Shown here piece by piece: positions 1 to 11,019 of a stretch of DNA of 64,000 nucleotides (positions are counted from its first letter, which is position 1; each line of letters opens with the position of its first letter). The notes beneath the pieces were generated by a model. The model was not told where the DNA came from and did not search any database. It worked only from the letters and a program-made list of their open reading frames with translations. This stretch comes from Protopterus annectens (Eukaryota; Chordata; Ceratodontiformes; Protopteridae), in the NCBI RefSeq assembly GCF_019279795.1, contig NC_056748.1, positions 609,221,136-609,285,135 on the forward strand. Reading direction: 5' to 3'. A program made the position numbers and the translations under genes.

Positions 1-1590
1 AGTGTGTGGACATGATAATGTAAGTAACAAAGTATGTGCTAAAATGCAGGATCTTCATTATCCTTAGTCCATTCACTTTGACAGCCTACCATCATTCCCC
101 CTCCAAATTCCCATGAAACTTGTCTTATTGGACAGATCTTGTAGTTATCCTGAAGCCAGTCCACCAATTTCCACAACCTTTTCCTGTTTCCTCTTAGTTC
201 CTTATTATGCCATAGGCAGCAAACATGATCTTTGAGATACAGAGGAGACAGGTGCATCACGGGAGCAGGGAATGAGCTTGAGCATTTTAGAGCAGCTGCA
301 GTTTCCAGGTCAGAGTCACCAAATGGCGAAAAACACTAGTTAAAGTGAGCAGACGAAGGATAATGAAGATCCAGTGTTATTGTATGTATATAGTTTTCAT
401 TTCTATTTTCCTTTACTATTTTTATAATTTTCCTGTCATACCTTATCCTTCCTTTATTTTGCTTGTCTGCAGTTAATGTAAGGGTTTTGAACAAATGTAT
501 TTCCATGCATCTTTACTTAATGACTTTGTGCTAGCTTATAATTTATATTCTGATTATACGCATCACAGTTTTTACCGTTAGTGTATGTTTGCATTGTACA
601 GCTATTCTTCCTGACATATTTCTATCATGTAACATTAAGAGAAAATGTACTATTTAAGTAATAAAAAGCTATATCTGTGAAAGTAAAGTTGTTAAATGCA
701 GAGAAAAAAGTGACTGATCTAAGAATGTAGCAGCATACAAGGAACAGGACAGACTGGGCAAGAATAGAAGATGGGTAATGCATGCAGCATGTGGGGCTGC
801 ACTTTGGCTTTGGTAAGTTTACACATGGTAGAGGATGTACAGTCTACAGAAGAATGGGGATCTTCAGGAGAGAATATGGCTGCTGGAGATGGTAGTATAC
901 TGTCTGGTATGGTATAAAAAGGGACTAGCTAGGGGGTATCTGGCCACAGTTAGCCAGGATGGGATAGCAAAAGGCAGGGGGAGAAAGTAGGATGAAAGTT
1001 TGAGGATAATAGGATGAGAACAGTGTTTGTCAGAGGAGTGTGGGCAAATGATGTGGCCCAGAATAAGTTGAAAGGTGAAGGTGGTATTTTCAGCCATTTA
1101 AGACCGAAAAGGAAACTGAAGGTGGAGAAGACGGGTACAAACAGTAGTGACAGGAGATAAAGTGAGGATTGAGCTAGAGGAGGCAATAACCTGTACCAGC
1201 ACAGTGAATAGAGAGGGAGGGCTCTTAGTCGAACAAGATAGAGGGTGAAAGACAGAACAGTGGAAAAGGCTTGCCGGAATAGTGCAAAAGGGATAGTAGG
1301 TGGATCAGATACATTACAGTGAATGAGGCAATGAGGACAAGACCGTAAGGAGGGCAGAGATGAGTGGAACTAGAGCAGAAAGGCGTGCAGATAAAGAGAA
1401 TAGTGAAAAGAGGTAGGAAGAGAAGGAGTTGAGAGCCATTTGGGGGGGGGGATTTAGGTGATTAATGCTGTCAACAAGGGAATTAAGAATGCTGAGTGGG
1501 GGAGTAGTATGGAGTAGATTATAGTGAAATGGGTCTTAGGGCTCAGAGATCGCAAGACATGGGAGAAGCTGATAGAGGTGGTTACCAAGC
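1..1590. other. intronic sequence, no gene recognised
   Basis: No exon, intact ORF or recognisable transposon protein was found. From about 700 the + strand is purine-rich and resembles the decayed LINE that follows, so part of it may be that element's 5' region. Short open frames here have no recognisable motif. Confidence 0.4.
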
Positions 1591-4040
1591 AAGATGGACA
1601 ATGAAATGGTGCATGTTGGCACCAGTGACCAGTCACAGAAAGCAGTAGTGCTGGTAGTAAGCAAAGCTAGGGAGGTGACAGAGAAATGCCAATGTAGGGT
1701 GTGTTCGGTAAAATTCTCAGAAATGCTACCTGTGTCACTAACTGTCATGCTAAGGAAGGATAGAAGACCTATGACAGTAGTGAAGGGGTAAGAGCTTGGA
1801 AGTAGCAGGAAGCTGAGTAAGATCAGACTGTCTCTGTACCATCAACAAGCTCCTTCTCAGCTCATAAGGAACAGCAGTGCTTCCAGCTGGGTTGGAAAGG
1901 TACATCAGTGACACGGATTAGGATGGTGGTAGCCTGGTATTGGGTAGTAGATAGAAGGAAGAGTAAAAAGGGATAACTCAGTATAGCAGAAGAACAAACC
2001 AGAGTGACTTGGACATAGCTGGGTAATGTTATGTGCAAGCATTCCAGGCAGAAAGACGAAGCTGTAGGCAGTGATGCAAGAGGAAAAAGTGGATTGTGCT
2101 GTTAATCCCAGATACATGTGCCAGCAGCAAGGAGGAAGTGGGACATGGAGATGTCAGGATACATGTTGCTGAATAATGACAGTGAAGGGAGGGATGGAAA
2201 TGCACAGCAGTCTATATAAAGGAGGTAGTGAAGTGTGTGGTCAGAAAGGAGGAGAAAGAGGAACACCAGCCCATGAATGGAGTAAAGAAGGGCTGTAGTC
2301 TGAACTTAAGGTAAGTGCTCTTATGATTAAAGTATCAGTAAGTGCCCTTACTGTTAATGTATCAGGCCCCCAAACATGTTAAAGGAGGAGAATAACACTT
2401 CGGAGAAGAAAATAAAGGACTGGTGTAGGAGGAAGAGGTTCTTGTAGCTACAGGAGATTTTAAACTCCAGGTAGAGCAAGAGAGAGGGGGATTTAATTGT
2501 GAAATCTTAAGGTATGAGAGATTCACCCTACTGGTGTAGGTCTGTAGTCAGAGAGGGCAGCTTTTGGGATTGGATCAGGGCTGCAGGTATGTAGGGATGT
2601 AGACAAGGTTTGAGGAATAGTCAAAAAAGCAAAAAGAGGCGAAGGGCACTGTGGCTGCACATAAGGATGATACTAGCAAGTAGGGCAAATGGCAAGTTAT
2701 AAGAGGTGGAAGGAAAAGTTAGGGTAGAAGAGGCAGAGTATAAAGAAACATACAGAAGACCAACTAAAGATGAGTGCAGAAAAGACAGAAGTTGATGTGA
2801 TAGCAGAGTTCTGCAGGCAAGGGAGCAAAGGTTTTAAGTTTATTCTGGAAACGGGAAGGGCACTCTTGTTCATGTTGCGCAAGGAGATCACTGAAGACTA
2901 CAAAAAAAGGAGGTACTAAATGAATATTTGCCATTCCTAAAGCAAACAAACCAATTATTCTATTCTCCCAGGATTCTTAGAAATCTAGACACTGCCCTGA
3001 CGGAGGTGGTCAGCATATCACATCAGCGCCTGTAGTAATACCTGAGGAATGGAGGACAGCAGCTGCTGTGTCCAAGACGGTCATCTCCAGGGCAGGAACT
3101 AACTTGGTTTCATGGCCAGAAGAAACTGTTAAACAAGCCTGATCCACATTTGACTGAGTTACAAAAGAATATGACACGGAAGAAAAAGTAAATGTGGTTG
3201 ACCTGGACTCCATTTATGGTTTTTATTCAGTCTTGCACTAGAGACTGTTCTGAAAACTGGAAGGGCTGGGGGTGGAATCAACACTGAGAAATTGGATTTC
3301 AGTCTCAGTAAGTAGTGTGACAAATGGACTTTGGGTGAAAGGATAGTGTCAAGAATAAGAATGGTGACTAGTGATGCACCACAGGGCCAGATCTTTATCC
3401 AGTTCTTTTCATTGTGTTCTTTTAAGAAATCCTTGAAGGAACAGAAAAGAAGGATTAACTGGTGTGCTAATAACAGAGTCAGGGACTATGATCACAGTGG
3501 AGGGATGAAGGAAGTATTTAAGAAGGATTTTGGAAGCATGGTCATGGGGGCAAAAAGGTGACAGCTGAGTTCAGTGCAGATAAATGCAAACTACTGCACC
3601 TGGGTCATAGCAGCCCCCATGCGATACTAGCTGAGGGGGAGGGACTGAAGGCAAAAATCTGGAGAAAATCTGTGAGTGTTGACCACACCTGGACTGGGCC
3701 ATGTAAGGCAGAGTGAGTGAACAGTTGCAGAAGCCAACAGAATGCTAGAATATGTTCCTAGGGGAATAAATGTAGAACCCAGAAGCAAAGAAGTAAATTT
3801 TCCAGTTCCGGTTCTTGGTCAGGCCACGTCTTCAGTACTTTCTGTAGAACATGCAGAGAAAAGCTGTCTGCTGCTGGAAGTAATCCAGAGGAAAGCCATG
3901 ATAATGGTAAGCATGACAGAGAGAAGAAAGAAGAGAGTAAGAGACTGAAGTTGCTGTACTAAAACTAGAACAGAAGGCAAACATAATATGGGTGCAGGAG
4001 TTTGACCATGAGATGTGAAGAGACTGTCCTGATAATCTGC
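1590..4040 (+). pseudogene. heavily decayed CR1-like LINE (ORF1 esterase remnant, linker, RT end)
   Basis: Translating across many stops and shifts gives landmarks in the order of a CR1 LINE. Near 1,600 the reading MVHVGTSDQ resembles the HVGTND block of the esterase-like ORF1 of long CR1 elements. Around 2,640-2,790 a basic stretch resembles the linker between endonuclease and RT. At about 3,360-3,400 VTSDAPQG matches the VTSGVPQG block of the RT palm. At 3,580-3,610 DKCKLLHLGH and at 3,740-3,910 ANRMLEY, the SREV-like block and IQRKAMIM match the RT C-terminal part. No long ORF survives, so this is an old insertion. The family call rests on motif order by eye; the 5' boundary is uncertain. 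Confidence 0.5.
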
Positions 4041-4198
4041 TAAATCTGTTCTTAATAAGCTCCTTTGTTTATGTTAATAATCCCCTTGTACAGTGTGTCT
4101 TGCATTAACATTTTGATTTTCGCAGTGCTCCTTTTGCGTTTATTATGTTGTACATTTGTGTTGGAATGTTTTCATTTTCTTTTTTATTGTCATTTTAG

Positions 4199-4271
4199 GG
4201 GGATCTTTTTGCTGATGCACCAAAGGAAGAACCACAAAAAGAACCAGTGGCTGAAACACACCCCAATAAAG
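4199..4271 (+). CDS. WASHC2: exon of WASH complex subunit 2 (FAM21-like)
   Basis: The exon is preceded by a long polypyrimidine tract and AG (4,197-4,198) and followed by GTTAGA. It is open in one frame and includes DLFADAPKEEPQKEP, ending in a split codon (phase 1) that joins the exon at 46,957. The joined peptide resembles the tail of FAM21/WASHC2, where acidic L-F motifs such as DLFTEAPQ are followed a few tens of residues later by a KK-P-GAVS-F-G block. FAM21 is the scaffold of the endosomal WASH complex; its long disordered tail binds retromer VPS35 through L-F repeats and also binds capping protein. Only two short exons are in the window, so the identity is a similarity judgement from memory, supported by order, phase and splice sites. 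Confidence 0.62.
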
Positions 4272-5068
4272 GTTAGAAGACTGAAGATATTTTTATCATC
4301 TAATAGTAGATTTAAGCAGTGCTGCATACTGTAAGGATGGATTTTACTAAGGAATTTTCAGAGCAGTCCTGTAGAATGGCTGCAAAGTTTGAGTAGTGAG
4401 AAGGCATCAATTCCCACCCCCTACTTCTCGTCTTCAAGTATATGCTTCCTGTCCTGCATGGGTTATAATTGTCCAAATGTACTGTGCAAATAAACAGAAC
4501 AGAAGCCCACAGTGCATACAAACTACATGCCATTGTGGATAATATTCCACATCCAGAATTTTATTTCAGGACACACACTATCTTTTTGTGAAAAAGATTC
4601 TTGCAGTAATAATGGGCTTTGTTACTTTTGCTCATCACTGTTTGGACTTTTTCTAATAGCACTTGTATACCTTTGAGTGAGGGCAGTGTGTGTCACGTAC
4701 ATACATCATCTGTGGTGAATGCCAGCTTACATAACGGTAACGTTGCCATTTACCGTCTTCAGTTCTTTATCCTGCTTTACAACCATTGGGATTTTTTCCC
4801 ATCACAAGTATTTCATTCAGTTTCATTCCTTTTTTTTCTTCAAGACAGAGATTGCAAAATTTCTTTCTGATATGTTTTAGAGTTTGTGAAATTTTTTGTA
4901 TTAGAAAGTCATGAAATTGTCATCTTTTTTAGTAGCTATCACTCCCACCTAGCAAATTCATTATTTCAGTTGGTTAATTAGCAAATGCAATTATTTTGGT
5001 CATTCTTGTTGACGATGTAGTGCTTTGTTAACCTGATAAAATGGAATAACTACATGTATCCAAATGTA

Positions 5069-5104
<36 letters not shown>

Positions 5105-5650
5105 GATTATTTGCTTTCAAAAAAAATTTGCAGCTGAATACCTCAGACAACAAAATTACCTTCATTTAATGTAGGTCTTGTCTTGAAAATCTCTTGAATC
5201 ACTTATGTTAAAAAAATAAAATAAAATTATTTTTACAGAAGTTGATATCACGTTTTGACAGTATATGAGATAGATATTCTAGGAGCATTGTGGAAAGAGA
5301 TGCCCACCACTATATAGGAATCTAAAGATGATGAGCCCAAAACAGTAGAGAAAAAGCATACTTGCTTTCACTTTTAGGGGTCTTCTACTGTGGATCCATC
5401 CACACATCCACAGCCCCTTTTTCCCACTTTTGCACATGGGGTCAGGGTGTCATTTCAACAGTGACATTTTCTATCAGTAGTGTTTCATGATGCTTGCACA
5501 CTGTTCAAGAACACGTGATGATTCTAAGTGCCAGAATTAGAGAGACCTAACTCGGTACCCATTTCCATGTTCCCCAGTTATTTTCTGTTGCTCACGCAGT
5601 TTAGATATTAGTTCTGGTATTTGTCTTATGAATGTTTCCTACTTACAATA
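4272..5650. other. start of the 42.7-kb WASHC2-like intron, no gene
   Basis: AT-rich intronic sequence after the splice donor at 4,272. Apart from a 30-T run I see no recognisable element or ORF of note. Confidence 0.5.
5071..5100. repeat. poly-T run (30 nt)
   Basis: Thirty consecutive T. It could be the antisense A-tail of a retroposed sequence, but no recognisable SINE or processed gene body adjoins it. Confidence 0.8.
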
Positions 5651-5659
5651 AAGTAGCCA

Positions 5660-6555
5660 GATTTGCTGCACACTAAACATATAAACCCCATTACTATCTC
5701 TCACTAAAACACCTAAACTGGCTAGAATTACCCCACCGTCTCCTCCTCTCTCAGCAACAAGTCATTCATTCCATCCTGTATCAACCTTCTTACTGTCCCA
5801 GCTCATCTCCTCTTATCTCCCATTATTCCCCCACCAGATCCCTACGCAGCTCAGACCAAGACCTTCAACAGATCTACAAACCCAGGACCAACATGGGATG
5901 TAACCTCTATAGCTACCATCCTTCTATTGGAACAAGCTGCTGATAGAAATCAGGTCCCTCAGTCAACTTAAACAAGTCAACAATGCCACCAGGGAGTACT
6001 TGAAAAGTCACTGGTCCTGCACTGTACTTACCCTACTTAATCTTCCTTACATTCCCTAAGACTCTGTCGTACCTGTCCTCTGTATTGTTTTTCTCTCTTG
6101 ACCTTTTCCTCTCTCTACCTCAGTGCTCCCCCCAGCCTTCCTTAGCACACTGATACCTTGTATTCCAACCTAGAACTGTTACCTCCTTGCATTACTGTTA
6201 CAATTCACATCTGTCATCTCACTCCCTCAGCAATTCTCAAACATTACCATGTTTCCACCTGTCCTTCCTCAATATATAGCATTGACCCTATAATGTTATA
6301 TACAGCATCTTTTATACTTTTATCAACACTGATGCTTACTGTTTTTATATTGCTTTCTTATTATTCCTTGTATTGAACTCTCCTACGTATTGTAAAACTG
6401 TATTCATTGTATTACTTGTTAATTACCTATGCACACCCTTTGTTATAATTTTCATGGAGCTTTTCTCCCTGGACCTCCGCTGAAAAGGGCTATTTAGCTC
6501 AGTCGGACTATCCCGGTCAACAAATGTAGAGGAGATGAAGTAAATAAATCTGCTG
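5660..6555 (+). pseudogene. 3' fragment of a non-LTR retrotransposon (+ strand)
   Basis: The segment at 6,455-6,530 (GCTTTTCTCCCTGGACCTCC, then CAGTCGGACTATCCCGGTCA) is homologous to the 3' UTR of the antisense LINE at 33,124-35,990, read from its minus strand. Upstream, about 5,900-6,060, a broken translation resembles the last residues of that LINE's ORF (leucine- and lysine-rich, near the position of the W-N-S-L-P-P block). It ends in an ATAAATAAATC-like tail, as expected for this family. It is a 5'-truncated, decayed copy with no intact ORF. Confidence 0.55.
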
Positions 6556-7114
6556 GCAAAGAAACCTCTTTCAAGTGTTTCTCCAGTTGCCTGTTCACCA
6601 GCCTGGATTTACTCTAGCACTGACTGTATAGTCTGGGGAAAGAACATAACATGGAGCATCAGAAGTATCATTACTTTAGTAAGCAACTTGAAGGTGGGAT
6701 AGCCAAATGATTCATCTCCGTATGCTTAGGGTTGCATACCTGCCAAAGGAGTAGTTGTGCAGTCTAGCTGATAAATGTGGTTATGTGGAAGCAAACACCC
6801 ACACAAGCCATGGTACAACAGACATCCTGAGGTGTCTGCCAGCTAATTGGGGGGGTAGGAATGTCTGAATTTTAGAAAAAAAAGATTTCCAATGTTTTAC
6901 AGAGGTTTGGCCATTAGCTTTTCAGCTGTTGCTCAGCCCTGCCTGCATTTTGGTGGCACTAGAGAGGGAAGAGTTGGTCACTGGGATAAGTAAGACTTTG
7001 CGGTCACCATGGAATGGTAATCAAAAACATTTTTGAACAAGTTATTCCTTTCACAAGATAAAGTCAAAGCAATAAGGTTTAGGAACCAAATGACAATCTA
7101 GTCACAACCTACAG

Positions 7115-7288
7115 TAAGGCAGGACCTTAGGGCTTTATGGTTCATGTATATGGATGGCTCTCATAGGTTAAGTACTAAGCTGGTGCCCTTGTGGGCTATT
7201 TTAAGCCTAGCCAGTTTCCCTTTTTGTGCTCTAATTAACCTATCAAATTTGGATAGAGATTGTCCTTACCCATCCCTTGGTTTATAAT
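7115..7288 (-). mobile_element. SINE-like repeat of the GGCTAGGCTTAAA family
   Basis: Reverse complement contains ACTGGCTAGGCTTAAAATAG and AGGTTAATTAGAGCACAAAA, matching a + strand copy at 46,395-46,560. A third sequence at 44,880-45,045 shares the GGCTAGGCTTAAA core and has a tRNA-like head. No ORF; a dispersed non-autonomous repeat is the best explanation. Confidence 0.5.
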
Positions 7289-7301
7289 ACCCCTAATAAG
7301 A
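7289..7301. repeat. target-site duplication of the SINE (left; right copy 7,536-7,548)
   Basis: ACCCCTAATAAGA is present on both sides of the SINE with no mismatch, and the flanking bases differ, so the duplication is exactly 13 bp. Confidence 0.85.
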
Positions 7302-7535
7302 CTGTACTGCGGTGGTGGTGCTGCGGTAGCATTGTCGCCTCACAGTAAGATGTCCTGTTCGATTCTCAGCTAGAGCGTCTTCTGTGTGGAGACATGTGGG
7401 AATGGGCATACCTTCGTTGAAGGTTGTGCGTCAGAGCTGGCAACTCAGCATGTAAAGATCTATTGCCAATCATTAGCGGACAGGAGTTCCGCTGTGGCGA
7501 CCCCTAACCGGGAAAAGCTGAAAGACACCACAACA
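7302..7535 (+). mobile_element. V-SINE-like tRNA-derived SINE with 13-bp target duplication
   Basis: The head has pol III-like boxes (GCGGTAGCATTGTCGCCTC and TGTTCGATTCTC) and the 3' part ends in CGCTGTGGCGACCCCTAAC and a GCTGAAAGA block typical of fish and amphibian V-SINE/DANA-like tails. The 13-bp sequence ACCCCTAATAAGA lies at 7,289-7,301 and again at 7,536-7,548, flanking the element exactly. This marks an insertion by LINE-type target-primed reverse transcription. A second, diverged copy lies 450 bp downstream in the same orientation. Confidence 0.8.
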
Positions 7536-7574
7536 ACCCCTAATAAGAATACTTGGGATCATACCATAGATAAT

Positions 7575-8705
7575 TTCAATTGACTCATGCATGGGATAAA
7601 GCATTTAGGAGCTGCCTCTGTAAATCAATAGTGCAGGGAACATTCTGGGGTAAATTTTTTGTTTCCCATCCATAGATCCAAGTTGTGCTTGAATATGGAT
7701 GGGAATGCACTTTGTTTTTTTGTGGTTGGGGAGTCTGTTCCAGAACAACAGTATCCTCTGTAAGCTGTAACTTTCCCTCCAAACAATTCTGTTGTTGCAG
7801 AAGAAGTTTAGATCCCTAGACTTATATTTCTAATGTAATTTGACTTGCTGATGTGAAGTAAATCATTCAGTATTGGGTTGGAGAATGTCTTATATGCCAG
7901 ACACATGTCCCCTCTTAGCAGTCTGTAGAATACCAAGCATAGTGACAGTGCTTTGAGTCAGTCCATGTAGTACATGTTGTTTAGGCCTTGTACCCACGGT
8001 AGTGGTGCTGCGGTAGCGTTGTCGCCTCACAGCAAGACGTTGTCCCGTTCGATTCTCAGTTAGAGCGTCTTCTGTGTGGAGGCATGTGTGAATGGGCGTG
8101 CCTTCGTTGGAGGTTGTGCGTCAGGGCTGGTAACTCGGCACGTAAAAATCCACTACCAAACATTAAAGGACCAGAGTTCCGCTGTGGCAACCTCTAATTG
8201 GGATAAGCCGAAAGACACAACATTCTTTTAGTAAAGTATCTCTGTGGGTGTTGCAGTTGTTGCATTTGTCTGGACAGATAAATGCTGAGGGGAGTATTAT
8301 ATTCAATGACTTGACCTATTGAGCCCTGAGTAAAGGATAATGACATCTCTAGATCTAAACACAATCCCCTTTCTTATAAGCTGTGCAGTATAGAAGTACT
8401 TTCTTAAAACAATAGACACGTTAGTCAAAAATTAGGTCACTGTCCACATAAGCTCCCAATTAACTGGGTCAGCTCTTATGGGAGAATCGTAAATGTGGTC
8501 GTTTCCTGGAATAGTTGTCTTCCCAAAGAATGCATTTTTAGTGTTTAGTTTGTCCATAATTTTGGCATGACTTATTTGTTTAGGACAAACCTTGCTGCAG
8601 GATGGCAAAGTCATTTAGGGATTCGATGAGTGCTCTTATTTTGCAGTCATCTGCAAACTTAGTCAGCCAGAGCCGTTTGGTAATGGTTTTTACTTAAAAA
8701 AATGT
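7575..8705 (-). pseudogene. decayed CR1-like LINE, RT C-terminal part (antisense)
   Basis: On the minus strand, 8,690 to 8,430 reads TKFADDCKI (RT A-D-D block) followed by GAYVDSDL, which matches the LGVYVDSDL region of CR1-like RTs. After the inserted SINE (7,990-8,222) it continues with LKALSL, RLLRGDM and LNDLL blocks at 7,975-7,850 and a C-terminal stretch to about 7,590. The ORF is interrupted by stops and truncated upstream of the A-D-D block. The SINE insertion is therefore younger than the LINE. Confidence 0.6.
7990..8222 (+). mobile_element. second V-SINE-like SINE, inserted in an antisense LINE
   Basis: About 230 bp alignable over its whole length with the SINE at 7,302, including GCGGTAGCGTTGTCGCCTC and TTCGATTCTC boxes and the AAGCCGAAAGA end. 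It splits the LINE reading between its QHPQR and VQGLNN blocks. No clear target duplication was found. Confidence 0.75.
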
Positions 8706-10880
8706 GTGCAAGACTTCTTTCAGTTTAGTTTCCCCAGATCTTTAGGGTATTTAATACCCTGAAAGGAATTGATCTATTTCAGATTTGCAATATAGTTAAA
8801 GTTCATGAGTTCAGTATGGTTTCAACCTTTGATGTTTGCAATCGTTGCTTTTCCCAGCATACTCAGTGTACACAGAATGATTACGTTTGAAGACTGTACG
8901 AGTTTACTTCATAGGTAGCGTGTTTAATTTTTTTTTAGTAGATTCTTTATTAACCCAGTTCCTGTTAGAACTATTGGAACTATCTGGTGTCCTTTTTTCC
9001 ACATTGGTGTAGTTTCTACCTGCATAATTTAATAGTTTTATTTATTTTATTATACTTTTTTTTTGTCTGTCGGTTTGACTAGATATGGCTGTTTTAATGA
9101 GTAAGGCTGATTTTGCCTTTTCAGTTTTTCTTCAGCTGCAGCATCTGGCCGCCTTGTTTGTGTTTAGCATTGGATGATTCCACAGGGTCACTGGTTCTTC
9201 ATTTTTCCATAATGTGTTGGTTTATTTCAAGTCCTTCACAACTACTTGTATATTGTAAAACACTGTAAATGTTTACAAAAGCAAAATTCTGATTTTGTAA
9301 AATAAAGATAAATGTATAATAAAGGCAATGAGAATAAAATTTAATTTTATTAAAATCCTCAGTAACCAAGTAAGCATTTTCATCTAGTCACTTTACACAT
9401 CACATTTGAATAGTGAGGAAAAGCACATTGTTAAATAGTCATGTTGAATCATTTGACAATATAAATCCAACCCTAAAATATTCTTGTATGAACAAGAACC
9501 ATTTAACTATTCATGTGCATTAAGAAAAAATGATAGGTTATGTAAAACATATTGAAACATTTAAAATGTTCTGTGTTATGCCTCTTGAACAGCAACACAA
9601 GGTGAAGTAATACAATCTGTAACTTATGTCCGTGACCTTCACCCCCCCCCCCCCCGATACTGAAAATATCACTAAGCCCTGGAGGTATATTGGCTTTTAA
9701 TGAGATTTCTCCCAACAACTCACACATGTTAGGAGCCACATCTCGGTCTCCCACAGAAGGGTGCATGTTGATGTTTTCTGATGTGCATAAAAATATAAAT
9801 TTCTTAAATTTGTTGCACATCTTCTTTTAAAGATGTAACTGTACTTTTTAGAGGTACATATGTTTTCCTTTTACACACTGTTTTAATGTTTATGTGGCTG
9901 TACCCACATGAAAGCCATCTTGTATTGTATGTTGTATTACATAAACTACAAGTTATGGTATTCTGATAGCTCTGCACTGCAGTAAACATCGCTTTTGTGC
10001 ATAAGAACAAATGGGAGAAGGGGGGTTGATATAAATCTGCACTGGGGCATTGACTGTAAGCATATTCCTTTCTTTTCTTGGGTTTTTTAGGTAGACTTTT
10101 TAATTTGCATCCTGATTTATAATAAAATGTTGGTTCACTTCCTACATTGCTGACAATTTCTTTATCACCTTGCAGTAATTTGCACTTTTCAGTAATACCC
10201 CAAATTTGATGTGCACTGCAGTCAATGCCAATAGTTAATTTCTTGTTTGAAGTGTAAAGGACGCATTTTTATCCCTTCTGTTAACTTACTGTGAGCTGAT
10301 GCTTGTATTTTCCTCTCATGTTTAGTATCATAAATGTTTAATTAACTCAAAAAAAGATATCTGTCTAAAATGGTCTACCTTGGGTCTTATAGTTTGAACT
10401 CAAATTCTTCCTTATCAGAGATAAGTCTAGAATATCTTATTGGTTGGCATTCAATAATGTTTCTTTTCACAAATCCTGTTCTTGCAGGCTTGTGTAATGG
10501 AGAAAACTATGGATTTGATGTTTATTTTCATCCGATCCATCATATGGGTTTTCACATCCAAGGATCAAATCTTGACACCATCTCTTAAGCTTCACTAATC
10601 AGGGCTGTGACTTCTGCCCTATCCATAATTCCCTGCACTCTGTTTTGGTACCTCAGTTCTAGTTTGCTGCCTGAAGCATCAGACGTATTTTTCAGATGAG
10701 GACTCCACTTTACCACAGTGTATCCTTTTTTGGCATCTATGATTTTACAAACTCCTTTCCTTGGTTAACTTTTAGGTTAACTTGTTTAAAAAATGTTCTT
10801 AGTTATAGGGGTTAGATTAAGCCTTAGCGCGTAGTGGTTGCTTTCCTTTTTGTAATAGCCGGTAGCTAGTTTCAGCAGAT
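8706..10880. other. intronic stretch without recognisable gene
   Basis: AT-rich, with a 14-C run at 9,642-9,655. The short frames here show no conserved motif. The sequence could contain old unrecognised repeats. Confidence 0.4.
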
Positions 10881-10882
<2 letters not shown>

Positions 10883-10946
<64 letters not shown>

Positions 10947-10948
10947 GT
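10883..10948. repeat. (GT)n microsatellite
   Basis: Nearly uninterrupted GT dinucleotides with a few GTAT units at the right end. Confidence 0.95.
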
Positions 10949-11019
10949 CTTGGGTATGCAGTCAATTTTGGATTATTTGTGCTGTTATTTTCCTTTTTGA
11001 ACAAGACGTCAGATGGTCA

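Noticed and set aside
9503-9820. 105-codon antisense frame with poly-Gly
   Set aside because: The glycine run is a poly-C tract; no conserved neighbour or splice sites.
10883-10948. Open frame made of Thr-His repeats
   Set aside because: It is the (GT)n microsatellite read antisense.
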